A DNA stretch of 64,000 nt from CAWCWN01 sp963799245. GTDB taxonomy: Bacteria; Chloroflexota; Ktedonobacteria; Ktedonobacterales; Ktedonobacteraceae. The notes under the pieces were generated by a model that was given only the letters and a program-made list of their open reading frames with translations, ran no database searches and had not been told where the DNA came from. Position numbers and translations under genes: made by a program. The DNA is taken from assembly GCA_963799245.1 (NCBI GenBank), contig CAWCWN010000004.1:186001-250000 (forward strand), in the 5' to 3' direction. Positions within the stretch are counted from its first letter, which is position 1, and each line of letters opens with the position of its first letter. This document shows positions 27,859 to 36,702 of the stretch, one piece after another.

Positions 27859-28908
27859 ATGACGTTAATGACCCCAAATCTCTCAGATTCCCGCTGGAGT
27901 ACCTTCGTTGTACAGCAAACAAAGGAATCCATTTACTTTAGCCAGGCATGGCTCGATCTAATTACTCGGTTCTATGGATACTCAATGATCCCACTCACGA
28001 CCACTAACGCGGCCGGACAGATCACGGGGTTCCTGCCAGTATGCTCTATCCACAGTCCCATCACAGGGCGGCGTTTGGTAGCACTGCCATTCTCAGATTA
28101 CTGTCCATTGTTGGCCATGGACGATGCCAGCGCGAATGATCTTATTAACCAGGCAGTCCGTCTTGCTCAAGAGCAGAAAGCAAAATATCTGGAGCTACGT
28201 ACTGGTGTCAATGATGGGCTTGCTAAGCGCTCCGATCTGGCAGAGGGAAACTTATACGTACGCTGGTTGATACCCCTTACTGCCGATCCTGACGCCCTGT
28301 GGTCACAGCTACGAAAGCCTGTACAGCATCAAATTAAGAAGTCGCGCAAGCTAGGTGTGCAGGTTCGCATAGCGCAAACCCGCGAAGACATGGCGCATTA
28401 CTATCGACTACATCTACAGACACGCAGTAAAAGGCAGGGGATGCCTGCACAGCCAGAAGATTTCTTTTTCGGATTATGGGATGCGTTTGCCGCAAATGAT
28501 GCATTGCACCTACTGCTGGCTGAGTATCAGGATAATATCATTGCCGGCATGATTTTACTGGCGTCTGGCACAACTGTAAGATATGCCTATGGCGCATCTG
28601 ACGAACGCTATTTGAGGCTGGCTCCCAACAACCTGCTTATGTGGACGGCTATCACATTAGGTAGGCAGGGGTATCAGACCTTCGACCTGGGACGAACTGC
28701 TTGCGCTAACGAGGGGTTGATGGAATACAAGCGTCGCTGGGGGGCCATCATGGAGCCACTTCCATATTACTACTATCCCAACTTTGCAGGGTTAACAGCT
28801 ACACCCGAGAGCAGTTGGAAATACCGTCTCCTCACTTCATGCTGGAAGAGGCTGCCACTCAAGTTAACAGGACCCCTGGGAGGCTATCTCTATAAGCACC
28901 TGGGCTGA
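27859..28908 (+). CDS. FemAB/GNAT-fold acyltransferase
   Basis: About 349 residues with the FemAB-like double GNAT fold: RWSTFVVQQT...IYFSQAWLDL at the start, WSQLRKPVQHQIKKSRKLG in the middle, and APNNLLMWTAITLGRQGYQ then FDLGRT at the end. Relatives occur in exopolysaccharide/exosortase loci and in cell-wall peptide bridge synthesis, where they transfer an aminoacyl group from tRNA; the donor here is unknown. The start is uncertain: ATG 27859 is chosen, and 27844 and 27796 are in frame. It lies directly beside the Dap-NRPS operon (convergent), which raises the possibility that it handles an amino-acid decoration. Confidence 0.78.
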   Translation: MTLMTPNLSDSRWSTFVVQQTKESIYFSQAWLDLITRFYGYSMIPLTTTNAAGQITGFLPVCSIHSPITGRRLVALPFSDYCPLLAMDDASANDLINQAVRLAQEQKAKYLELRTGVNDGLAKRSDLAEGNLYVRWLIPLTADPDALWSQLRKPVQHQIKKSRKLGVQVRIAQTREDMAHYYRLHLQTRSKRQGMPAQPEDFFFGLWDAFAANDALHLLLAEYQDNIIAGMILLASGTTVRYAYGASDERYLRLAPNNLLMWTAITLGRQGYQTFDLGRTACANEGLMEYKRRWGAIMEPLPYYYYPNFAGLTATPESSWKYRLLTSCWKRLPLKLTGPLGGYLYKHLG

Positions 28909-28965
28909 TTGTGAACACTATGTCGCCAAGGAAGTCCTGTGGTATTCCCACCGGACGCGGGACAC

Positions 28966-29925
28966 TCATGCTTGTGAATGCGCTGCAGTCGCTTGCGACT
29001 TGCTCAAGCAGGTACGCAACTCTTTAGCTAGATCTTGAACATAAACAGTTCTACACGTTTTATGCGTACCAGGAATGAAATGGATCTCTACTTTCTCAGC
29101 TCTGGCCACTTTACCCCACATCGCCCTGTGGTTGCCTGGCTCTTCATTCGCCCAAAAGTACGTTATCTTGCCAGGATAGTAGCGAGGGATGTAATTTGAA
29201 ATCACCCAGGTATATATGCCTAGCCAATCCTGGCGGAGAGCTTCAGCAGTAGGAACTAGTGAAAAGCCCTGAGAGCTCCTGTAGCCTGCATGCCGTAGTG
29301 AGGCAATAGTATGTCGCAGGCGGAGAAACCAATCTAACTGTTTATTTGGATCAATTCGTAGCAGGGCACCAATACTACGGATGAAACTCCCAGCCAATCT
29401 GGAGCCTAGCGCTTTGAGAGGGGCAGGGCCATCGTGGGGTTCCAACAAAACCAATAAGTCAACTAGCTGTCCTTGCGCTCGCAGCTGCCGGGCCATCTCG
29501 AATGCAATGAGCCCCCCACCGCAAAAACCACCCAGGAGGTATGGTCCTTCTGGCTGAAAGGAACGCATTGACTCAATGTAAGCCGCCACCATGATCTCAA
29601 ATGGGGGTGGAACCGGCAGGCCAGTAAAGTTATAGGGATCTAGCAGGTAAAATGGCTGGTCCGGTCCCAGATGCAGTGATAAAGGCAAACAATAGAAAGC
29701 GCCGCTTTGCCATGCAACATGCACGAAGAAAAAAGGGCGCTTGTTTCCGCCCGTTTGAACCGGTATCAAGGAAACGCGTGAATCCGTTGGGGACGGAGGC
29801 GCGAGATTTTCCTGGGTGCGCTGAGTGTTGGCATGCGCATTCGTTGGGGTCCGGGGTGAGTCTCCCCGCAAGTATTTTTCGAGCAGGGCACGCCTGGCTT
29901 CTGAAAGCTCTGGCGTATCTGGCAT
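28966..29925 (-). CDS. NRPS-type thioesterase with Cys nucleophile
   Basis: An alpha/beta-hydrolase thioesterase of the NRPS/PKS type. The nucleophile elbow reads LLGGFCGGGLIAFEMA, with Cys where GxSxG thioesterases have Ser; the catalytic His is probably in FIPGTHKT. A short N-terminal motif, LSEARRALLEKYLRGD, resembles inter-subunit linkers and is repeated in the related genes at 51561 and 52622. ATG 29925 is chosen because AAAGGA precedes it and the start then matches that paralogue. Last gene of the NRPS-sbnA-sbnB operon, 56 bases after sbnB. It should release the carrier-bound product; Cys may favour transfer to an amine over hydrolysis, which is inference. Confidence 0.85.
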   Translation of the reverse strand: MPDTPELSEARRALLEKYLRGDSPRTPTNAHANTQRTQENLAPPSPTDSRVSLIPVQTGGNKRPFFFVHVAWQSGAFYCLPLSLHLGPDQPFYLLDPYNFTGLPVPPPFEIMVAAYIESMRSFQPEGPYLLGGFCGGGLIAFEMARQLRAQGQLVDLLVLLEPHDGPAPLKALGSRLAGSFIRSIGALLRIDPNKQLDWFLRLRHTIASLRHAGYRSSQGFSLVPTAEALRQDWLGIYTWVISNYIPRYYPGKITYFWANEEPGNHRAMWGKVARAEKVEIHFIPGTHKTCRTVYVQDLAKELRTCLSKSQATAAHSQA

Positions 29926-29981
29926 TCCAACATTTCCTTTCATTCATATGCAGACATGATTCACAAGCTCAATAGCTCAAG

Positions 29982-31040
29982 TTATCGCTCCAACCATACA
30001 CCCACATTACGTTTAAGAGCCGCTTGATATACGTGAGCTGCCAGAGCTATATCTTCTATAGCTAAGCCAAAGGGATTCACAAGGATGATATCTTCTGGGT
30101 GCTCGCGGCCAGCACTGCTGCCAAGGACAACTTCGCCGAGTTGAGCATCAATGCGACGCCTTTGCTGCCCGTTCTCAGCAGTTCCAGCAGGTTCACCAGG
30201 TCCAATAATCTCGCCAGCCCTGTACATGCGCCCAAGCAAGCGCCTGGAGTCATCTTTCACCAGATGCCAATCGTCTACAATCACTTTATCTGCTTTAAAA
30301 ACGACTTCAGGTAAGGGATCATCGAGGGAAATGTTGACAAGGATCGAGCCAGGTTGCAGCCAGTCGAACTGTATATAGCCTCTCGTCGTGGTAGTTACAG
30401 GCACGATTAATTGGGCTGCTCTAATCGCTTCTTCTGCCGTCCGTGTTTCCCGCAGCTCCACGCCATGTGCCTGCAGGACCGAGGTCACATTTGCTTGCAA
30501 CGTGGCTATTCTCTTCCTGTCAGTATCAAAAATAGCGAGCGTGCACAGATGCGGGAGCCTTTTTACCAGCATTTCGATATGCGCCTGCGCCAGTGCACCC
30601 GCTCCAATAATTGCCACCTGTTCAATTTCCCGCCCCTTAAAAAGCTCTGCTGAGAGGAGGGTCACACAGGCCGTGCGCACGCTCGACAGGTATGCTCCCT
30701 CCATGACGCAGTTGACACGAACCGACCTGCTGTCAAAAAGAAGGGTGAGGCCACTTGCGCGTGGCAATCCACGTGCTGGATTGGCGATATTGCCATTGAT
30801 GATCTTTGTACCTGCCATGTTTAGCGAGCCGCCGATATATCCTGGCATATTCAGGCTCCGTACCTGTTCATCCCGATCATTTGTCCACGCCAGGTATGCT
30901 TCGTCAGGTACGATGACCTGGCCAGATCCGTGCAGCCTGAAAACTTCGCGCATAACGGCTACACTATCAATAGTGTTGCAGGCTACTTCTATATCTCTCC
31001 TGCTCAGATACAGGATGCGCTCTTCTGTGGTAGCAGTCAT
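29982..31040 (-). CDS. sbnB: SbnB-like N-(aminocarboxyethyl)-glutamate dehydrogenase
   Basis: 352 residues, ornithine cyclodeaminase/mu-crystallin family, SbnB branch. NAD site QVAIIGAGALAQAHIEML; family motifs INGNIANPARGLPRASGL and EDIILVNPFGLAIEDIALAA. It releases L-2,3-diaminopropionate by oxidative cleavage of the SbnA product. ATG 31040 has AAGGAG upstream. 45 bases after the sbnA-like gene and just before the thioesterase gene, within one minus-strand operon. It is only moderately similar to the high-GC copy at 370-1467, so the two are not a recent local duplication. Symbol given by family resemblance. Confidence 0.88.
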   Translation of the reverse strand: MTATTEERILYLSRRDIEVACNTIDSVAVMREVFRLHGSGQVIVPDEAYLAWTNDRDEQVRSLNMPGYIGGSLNMAGTKIINGNIANPARGLPRASGLTLLFDSRSVRVNCVMEGAYLSSVRTACVTLLSAELFKGREIEQVAIIGAGALAQAHIEMLVKRLPHLCTLAIFDTDRKRIATLQANVTSVLQAHGVELRETRTAEEAIRAAQLIVPVTTTTRGYIQFDWLQPGSILVNISLDDPLPEVVFKADKVIVDDWHLVKDDSRRLLGRMYRAGEIIGPGEPAGTAENGQQRRRIDAQLGEVVLGSSAGREHPEDIILVNPFGLAIEDIALAAHVYQAALKRNVGVWLER

Positions 31041-31085
31041 TCGCAGCTCCTTCTTCTTTTTCCTCGCCTTCAGAACGTATCCTCT

Positions 31086-32129
31086 TTAAGAGGAAATAGT
31101 GAGGGTGCGCAGAATATCCTGCACCGGCCCCAGGTGTTCTACTGATAGATCAAGCCCTTGTCTACCCACCCATTCATCGTCAAAGATAGAGTTTGTGTAA
31201 TTGTCGCCACTATCGGCTACGACGCACACAATGTCAGTAAGTTCTGGATGGTCATTCAGGTAGCTGGCGCAGGCAGCCAGCACTGCCCCGCTCGATCCCC
31301 CGACTTTCATACCTGTCGTCTCCCATAGCGTGCGACAAAATGTGAATGCGTCTTCATCACGCACAGGAATAGACGCATCATACAGATCCCTCGTGAGAAA
31401 GCTGGATGGCCTGGATGAACCAATCCCTGTTAATTTGCGTGGAGCAGGCGGAGTGCCAAAGATGACAGATCCATACGCATCGACTCCAATAATTGCTGTT
31501 GACGGGCTGACCTCGCGGAAAAAGCGGCTGATACCTGCCAGCGTTCCACCCGTTGATACCGCGATAAACAGGGCGTCCACTTTTCTATGCATCTGACGGT
31601 ATATCTCGGGGCCTGTAGTACAGTAATGTATGCGGGGATTGGCGGGATTGGCATACTGATCGGTCCAGACATAGGTGTCAAAGCGCTCGCACAGCTCACG
31701 TACCCGCCTCAGCCGCGAGAGCAGGTATCCTCCATTCTCGTCAGGTTGCTGTACCATATGTATCTCTGCGTCGAGCGCCTGCATCTTCGCGATATTTTCC
31801 TGGGTTGTTTTTGGGTCAATCATCGCAATAAATCTATAGCCCTTCAACTTGCATAAAAAACTCAGCGCTACTCCCAGATTGCCGGAAGTCGACTCAATTA
31901 CGACTGACCCGCTGCGCAAATGGCCCTGTGCTTCTAATGCTTGAATCAATCCATAGCCGGTTCGATCCTTCACCGAGCCTGTTGGATTCTCACTTTCCAG
32001 CTTGAGGTGTATCTGACGGGGCACGCCTCCTAACACGAGATAAAGAGACTCCATCGGCGTATTACCCAGCCGCTCAAGTACTCTGCGTAACGCAACAGGT
32101 GAAAGAGTCGCAATTTCCTCCGCATCCAT
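31086..32129 (-). CDS. sbnA: SbnA-like PLP-dependent Dap precursor synthase
   Basis: 347 residues of the cysteine-synthase family. PLP lysine K54 in ESENPTGSVKDRTGYGL; phosphate/carboxylate loop ESTSGNLGVALSFL; C-terminal GGSSGAVLAA. SbnA condenses O-phospho-L-serine with L-glutamate to N-(aminocarboxyethyl)-glutamate. Pairing with an SbnB-like gene 45 bases downstream and an NRPS 48 bases upstream supports Dap, not cysteine. The start at ATG 32129 has AGAAGGAGAGAGGA before it. Complete and intact. Confidence 0.9.
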   Translation of the reverse strand: MDAEEIATLSPVALRRVLERLGNTPMESLYLVLGGVPRQIHLKLESENPTGSVKDRTGYGLIQALEAQGHLRSGSVVIESTSGNLGVALSFLCKLKGYRFIAMIDPKTTQENIAKMQALDAEIHMVQQPDENGGYLLSRLRRVRELCERFDTYVWTDQYANPANPRIHYCTTGPEIYRQMHRKVDALFIAVSTGGTLAGISRFFREVSPSTAIIGVDAYGSVIFGTPPAPRKLTGIGSSRPSSFLTRDLYDASIPVRDEDAFTFCRTLWETTGMKVGGSSGAVLAACASYLNDHPELTDIVCVVADSGDNYTNSIFDDEWVGRQGLDLSVEHLGPVQDILRTLTISS

Positions 32130-32177
32130 TCCTCTCTCCTTCTTCTAAGGATAAGACAATATTTCGCTAATATTTCC

Positions 32178-34904
32178 TTATCCTTGCGCCAGCAGGCGCT
32201 GAACCTCCTCATCGCTCATTTGCTCGAGCCTGGCAACAATGAGCCGCTCGATCTCGCAGGCCAGCCGTCGTACCGTTGAAATGTTGTATAAAGTTTGCAA
32301 CGAGAGTTCAATGCTGAAAACTTCGGCCACCCGCGCAACGAGCTGTGTCCCCATTAATGAGTTTCCGCCAATTAAAAAGAAGTTGTCATCTATCCCGACC
32401 CGGTCCAGGCCCAGGAGCGCAGCCACAATCTCGACCAGCCGCTTTTCAGTGGGCGTGTCGGGCATAGTCACAGCTCCATTCCGCGCTATATTCGTCACAT
32501 TTGGCGCCGACAAGACTTTGCGATCCACCTTGCCGTTGGGAGTCAGGGGGAGAGCCTCCAGCAGCACAAAGGCGAAAGGCACCATGTAGTCTGGTAAGTG
32601 TTTCATCACATGGCTCTGCAAGTCATTTATGCTTGCGCGTTGCTCCTGACGCAGGACCACATACGCCACCAGGCGCCTGTCACCTGACACGCCCTCATAA
32701 GCGACCACCACGGACTGGTGCACGGCAGGATGCTGGCCGAGCACCGCCTCGATCTCGCCCAACTCGATACGGAAGCCAAGCACCTTCACCTGGTGGTCGA
32801 GTCGTCCCAGGAACTCCAGATTGCCATCAGGCAAATAGCGCGCCAGATCCCCTGTCTTGTACAGGCGCGCACCGGGTTCGGTTCCAAAGGGATCAGGCAA
32901 AAAGGCCTCAGCCGTGCGCCGTTCATCACCAAGGTAACCTCGTCCGACGCCGATACCTCCCACATACAGCTCACCGCTGACACCGATAGGCAGCGGCTCA
33001 AGCTGGCGATCCAACACGTAGACCCGCATATTCGCTATCGCCCTGCCTATGGGAATGGAGCTCCTCGTCTCATCTGGCGCTTTGTAGATGGGATGATGCG
33101 TCACATCGTCGGAGCACTCGGTAGGTCCATACGCGTTGAGCAAGGGCACGTGTGGATAGATACTCAGCCAACGCCAGCAGAGGTCCACCGGCAGCGCCTC
33201 CCCTGTAGGGATCAACCAGCGCAACATCTGCAGGTTCTGCCCGCGTGCTGCTTCGGCCTCGTGCGCATCCAGCATGGCTCGCAGCAGAGATGGCACGGTT
33301 TCCAGGATGGAGACCCGGTGTTGCTCGACCTGGCTAAGCAACTGCACAGGATCGTGTGCCACTTCATCAGGATAAATCTGGACGCGCCCACCAACTACGA
33401 GCGCGGCCAGGAACTGCCACACGGAGATATCAAAGCATTGGGAGGCGGTTTGCGCCACAGTGTCAGCGGCAGCCAGGTCCAGTGCATCGATTTTGGCATA
33501 GACATGATTGAGCATCCCCCGATGCTCAACCATCGCGCCTTTGGGCATGCCGGTCGAGCCAGATGTATAAATGATATAGGCGAGGTGACGCGGAGTGGTG
33601 CATATTGGTAGATTCTCTTCACTATGGTTGACCTGGGGTAAGTCCTCGCAGTAGATCGAACGTGGACAGAGCTCAGGCGGCACTTCTGTCAGGGCATCGG
33701 CAAGCGTCGCAACACACGCAGTACTGGCAAGGACAAGGCTGCAACGGCTAGACTCAATCAAGCGGCCTAGTCTCGTAGCAGGATAATGTGGATCAAGGGG
33801 AAGATATGCACCTCCTGCCTTGAAAATGGCCAGAATGGAGATCAAAAAGGAGATTCCCCGCTCAGCCAGTAAGGCTACGAGTGTATCAGGCTCAACTCCC
33901 ATTTGTCGCAGGTAATGCGCCAGCCGGTTAGCTCGTTGATTTAACTCGTGATAGGTCAGTTGCTCACCCGCAAAGATCACCGCCACCTCCTCAGGCGTGC
34001 GCTCCACCTGGGCCTCAAAGAGCTGGTGAATACACTTGTCTTGAGGATAGTCTGTAGCGGTGTCATTCCACTCCAGCAGCAGTTGCCGCCGTTCTGCCTC
34101 AGCCAGTAAGGGCAGCCTCGCGACGCGTTGATCGGGGTTAGCAACAACGCCCCCTAACAAGGTCTGGAGGTGTCCGACCAGCCGCGTAATAGTGCTAGCA
34201 TCAAATAAATCAGCGTTGTATTCCAGCTGGCCAAGCACTCCTGCGGGCGTGTCTGAGAACGAGAAGAGTATGTCACATGGTCCCGTCAGTGGGCTCAAGG
34301 TCAGACTCTGCAGTTCTGGTACTTCCGGAGCGGTATCCTGAAGGACCGCCATCACCTGGAACAAGGGATTATAACGTAACTCTCGTCCGGACAGCACTTC
34401 TTCTACCAGGCGCTCGAAGAGTATGTCCTGGTGGGCATAAGCATCCAAAACTACCTTACGTACCCGCTCCAGCACTTGCCGGAAGGGAGGATCGCCAGCC
34501 AGGTTGGTGCGCAACGCCAGCATATTGGCAAAGGAACCGTTGGGGCCTGGCGCTTCGGCGCGTTTTCGACCGCTGCCAGGCGTGCCTACAACGAGGTCCT
34601 CCTGCCCCGTATAGCGAAAGAGCAGCGTGTTGAGTGCGGCCAGCAGTAGCATAAATAACGTTGCGCCTTCTCGTTGGCTTAGCTCCTTTAGTGCCTCCGT
34701 CAATGCCTGGGAGAACTGTAACTTGTAGTGCGCCCCGCGAAAGGTCGCTTTCGCTGGACGCGGGCGATCGGTAGGCAACTGTAGCAGCGCGGGTACACCG
34801 TTGAGTTGCTGTCTCCAGAAGGCCAGTTGGGACTCCAACTCTTCTGCAAGAAGTTCATCTTCCTTTGGGAAAGGACTCGCAATATATTTACCAGGGCTGC
34901 TCAT
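32178..34904 (-). CDS. NRPS module: half condensation domain, adenylation, carrier (likely Dap)
   Basis: 908 residues. Residues ~1-280 are only the C-terminal lobe of a condensation domain (VVGTPGSGRKR, HQDILFERLVEEV, YNPLFQV); the lobe with HHxxxDG is absent. ATG 34904 has GAGGG upstream, so the short form is the real start. The adenylation domain (~285-790) has YIIYTSGSTGMPKG, NAYGPTE, YKTGDLARY and NGKVDRK. Aligned by hand, the pocket reads D-I-W-E-I-T-A-D-D-(K), with three acidic residues that suit a diamino acid. The carrier domain carries the pantetheine Ser in FFLIGGNSLMGTQL. With sbnA, sbnB and a thioesterase downstream, the substrate is most likely Dap; diaminobutyrate is the alternative. 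Confidence 0.88.
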   Translation of the reverse strand: MSSPGKYIASPFPKEDELLAEELESQLAFWRQQLNGVPALLQLPTDRPRPAKATFRGAHYKLQFSQALTEALKELSQREGATLFMLLLAALNTLLFRYTGQEDLVVGTPGSGRKRAEAPGPNGSFANMLALRTNLAGDPPFRQVLERVRKVVLDAYAHQDILFERLVEEVLSGRELRYNPLFQVMAVLQDTAPEVPELQSLTLSPLTGPCDILFSFSDTPAGVLGQLEYNADLFDASTITRLVGHLQTLLGGVVANPDQRVARLPLLAEAERRQLLLEWNDTATDYPQDKCIHQLFEAQVERTPEEVAVIFAGEQLTYHELNQRANRLAHYLRQMGVEPDTLVALLAERGISFLISILAIFKAGGAYLPLDPHYPATRLGRLIESSRCSLVLASTACVATLADALTEVPPELCPRSIYCEDLPQVNHSEENLPICTTPRHLAYIIYTSGSTGMPKGAMVEHRGMLNHVYAKIDALDLAAADTVAQTASQCFDISVWQFLAALVVGGRVQIYPDEVAHDPVQLLSQVEQHRVSILETVPSLLRAMLDAHEAEAARGQNLQMLRWLIPTGEALPVDLCWRWLSIYPHVPLLNAYGPTECSDDVTHHPIYKAPDETRSSIPIGRAIANMRVYVLDRQLEPLPIGVSGELYVGGIGVGRGYLGDERRTAEAFLPDPFGTEPGARLYKTGDLARYLPDGNLEFLGRLDHQVKVLGFRIELGEIEAVLGQHPAVHQSVVVAYEGVSGDRRLVAYVVLRQEQRASINDLQSHVMKHLPDYMVPFAFVLLEALPLTPNGKVDRKVLSAPNVTNIARNGAVTMPDTPTEKRLVEIVAALLGLDRVGIDDNFFLIGGNSLMGTQLVARVAEVFSIELSLQTLYNISTVRRLACEIERLIVARLEQMSDEEVQRLLAQG

Positions 34905-35387
34905 TTAAAATCCCTCTCTTTGCAAGTTTACAGCCGTCAGTCTCCACGACCATCATCGATCTTCCTAATAAAAGAAAATGTCCTCGCTCATTTTAGGTCT
35001 TCATAGCTGCCAGATGGGCTTTAAGGCGCGGAATCACCACCGCGCCTGACAAGACTGGCCAACTTATGTCGGAAAAATGCACATGAAATACAGCATAGGC
35101 ATGGTATGGGCAATAGACACCTCGCTCATTTGGATATAAAGTTAGCACCACAACGTGTTTACCCAATGGCAACCAGGGTGGAAAATAGGTTGAACTCTCT
35201 TCGTTCAGTGCAGAAGACTAACCAAATTGCGGAAAGAGATGCTGCGCTATTGCTATTCTCATCCATACTTTTCTGCCCACCTCCGGCATATATTTACCAT
35301 ATTTACATGCTTTCGCTCACCATTTATACACCTACATTCATTTACTATATTGAGCAATAGTATGTAGGAAAAATGGGGGAAATATTC
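34905..35387. promoter_or_regulatory. divergent intergenic region
   Basis: Lies between the minus-strand NRPS operon and the plus-strand sugar transferase. The right half is very AT-rich and should hold both promoters. A short plus-strand frame at 35106-35360 has no protein-like features. No traces of the missing condensation-domain lobe were found here. Confidence 0.4.
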
Positions 35388-36065
35388 ATGTCCTATCACA
35401 CAGTGTCAGCTCAACAAGCCATTCATGTGCGCATCTGCTATCTACGCTCAAAGCGCCTGCTTGATGTCCTATTTACCTTGCTTATCTCGCCTCTGCTTTG
35501 TATCGTTATAGCAATTGTTGCCCTGTTGATCCGCTTGGACTCCAAAGGCCCGATTTTCTTCCGGCAGAGACGAATAGGACAAAATGGAGCAGCGTTTGAC
35601 CTGTACAAATTTCGTTCAATGCATGTAAACAGCGATAACTTTGCTCATCGTGAAGCTATCAAGCGCTATATCGATGGCAAGGTATTGAATCATGGGGCTG
35701 ATCCCCATAATCGGTACAAGCTGGATGATGATCCTCGCATCACCAGAGTTGGCAGAATCATCCGCAAAACCAGTCTCGACGAAATTCCGCAGTTCTGGAA
35801 TGTGCTGCGTGGTGAGATGACCCTGGTCGGCCCACGACCTCCTCTGCCTTACGAAGTTGAACTTTACAGTTCACGTGACCACCTGCGGCTATGTGGGAAA
35901 CCAGGCTTAACAGGCTTCTGGCAGGTTTATGGTCGCAGCCAGGTGCCATTTAAAAGTATGGTGGAGATGGATATTCAATATCTGCAGCAGCAATCTCTCC
36001 GGCAAGATATCAAACTCATCTTCCTCACTATCCCTGTAATGATCTTCGGACGTGGCGGCATATAA
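35388..36065 (+). CDS. initiating sugar-phosphate transferase (WbaP/WcaJ type)
   Basis: About 225 residues, monotopic phosphoglycosyl transferase. A re-entrant hydrophobic helix (~20-45, LLDVLFTLLISPLLCIVIAI) precedes the catalytic domain with PIFFRQRRIGQNG, FDLYKFRSM, TSLDEIPQFWNVLRGEM, LVGPRPPLPYEV and KPGLTGFWQV. It moves sugar-1-phosphate from a UDP-sugar to undecaprenyl phosphate, the first step of each repeat unit. ATG 35388 is preferred, with GGGGGA upstream; ATG 35373 is the alternative. Only the short core is present, without the extra N-terminal spans of WbaP. Confidence 0.92.
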   Translation: MSYHTVSAQQAIHVRICYLRSKRLLDVLFTLLISPLLCIVIAIVALLIRLDSKGPIFFRQRRIGQNGAAFDLYKFRSMHVNSDNFAHREAIKRYIDGKVLNHGADPHNRYKLDDDPRITRVGRIIRKTSLDEIPQFWNVLRGEMTLVGPRPPLPYEVELYSSRDHLRLCGKPGLTGFWQVYGRSQVPFKSMVEMDIQYLQQQSLRQDIKLIFLTIPVMIFGRGGI

Positions 36066-36093
36066 GCGGTGGTTGAAGTTTATGCGGCCTCTG

Positions 36094-36453
36094 CTATTTC
36101 TTCTTGTACAAAAAGATGCTCTGTAACATTCCGTGGACTTGAAAGCGCTTCGGATAGTAGGAGGAATGCCACAATACCCTCGTATGCCGTTCATCACGCT
36201 CGATACGTTGCAGCAGTAAACGCATTCTGGCGGGGGGAATGACGACAGGGAAGATGGCTCTTCCCGTTTGCTTGCTCAAAGCGTCAACAAGATCTCTACT
36301 GCTGCAAGCGGAAATCGCGACAGTAAGAGTCCCAGGCGCTGCACCAATTACAATACATTGATACTGCTTCATCACCTCCAAAGGTAAAACTTTGCGGTAA
36401 CGTGTGGGTACGTGCCGTAATGTATTAAAGTGGGGGAGCAGATTGCAGTTCAA
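36094..36453 (-). CDS. MshEN/GspE-N-like single-domain protein
   Basis: 119 residues from a TTG start. RKVLPLEVMKQYQCIVIG then TLTVAISACSSRDLVDAL and TGRAIFPVVIPPARM follow the pattern of the MshEN (GspE N-terminal) domain, which in type II secretion and pilus ATPases can bind cyclic-di-GMP. Here the domain stands alone with a basic C-terminus. A stop lies just upstream of the TTG, so it cannot start earlier. Convergent with the sugar transferase. A c-di-GMP link to polysaccharide output is attractive but unproven. Confidence 0.6.
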   Translation of the reverse strand: MNCNLLPHFNTLRHVPTRYRKVLPLEVMKQYQCIVIGAAPGTLTVAISACSSRDLVDALSKQTGRAIFPVVIPPARMRLLLQRIERDERHTRVLWHSSYYPKRFQVHGMLQSIFLYKKK

Positions 36454-36702
36454 GGTCTACATCATCTCTTTCACCATCTTCAGTAGGTCTCTCTCGGCAA
36501 TACTACGCAGGCATCTCTTCTGTTAGCCGGAAGCAGTTTCCAAGACCAGGGATTTTTTACCTGTATGAAGTCTATAGATCTGATGTGTAAAGTGGATGTT
36601 GAAGCATACCAAAAAGTGGTAGTAATTCATACCTGGTTGTGAAGAAGTCATCACATAGTTGCTAAAACCTTCACCAGATATTGCACCGTCAAGATTTTGT
36701 CG

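Noticed and set aside
31086..32129. Plain cysteine synthase
   Set aside because: The enzyme family fits, but direct linkage to an SbnB-like gene and an NRPS makes Dap synthesis much more likely.
28966..34904. Staphyloferrin B-type siderophore cluster
   Set aside because: SbnA and SbnB are present, but no IucA/IucC synthetases, decarboxylase or siderophore transporter genes are in the window.
35106..35360. 84-codon frame before the sugar transferase
   Set aside because: Composition follows AT-rich promoter DNA (repeated Ile/Tyr); no family or ribosome site.
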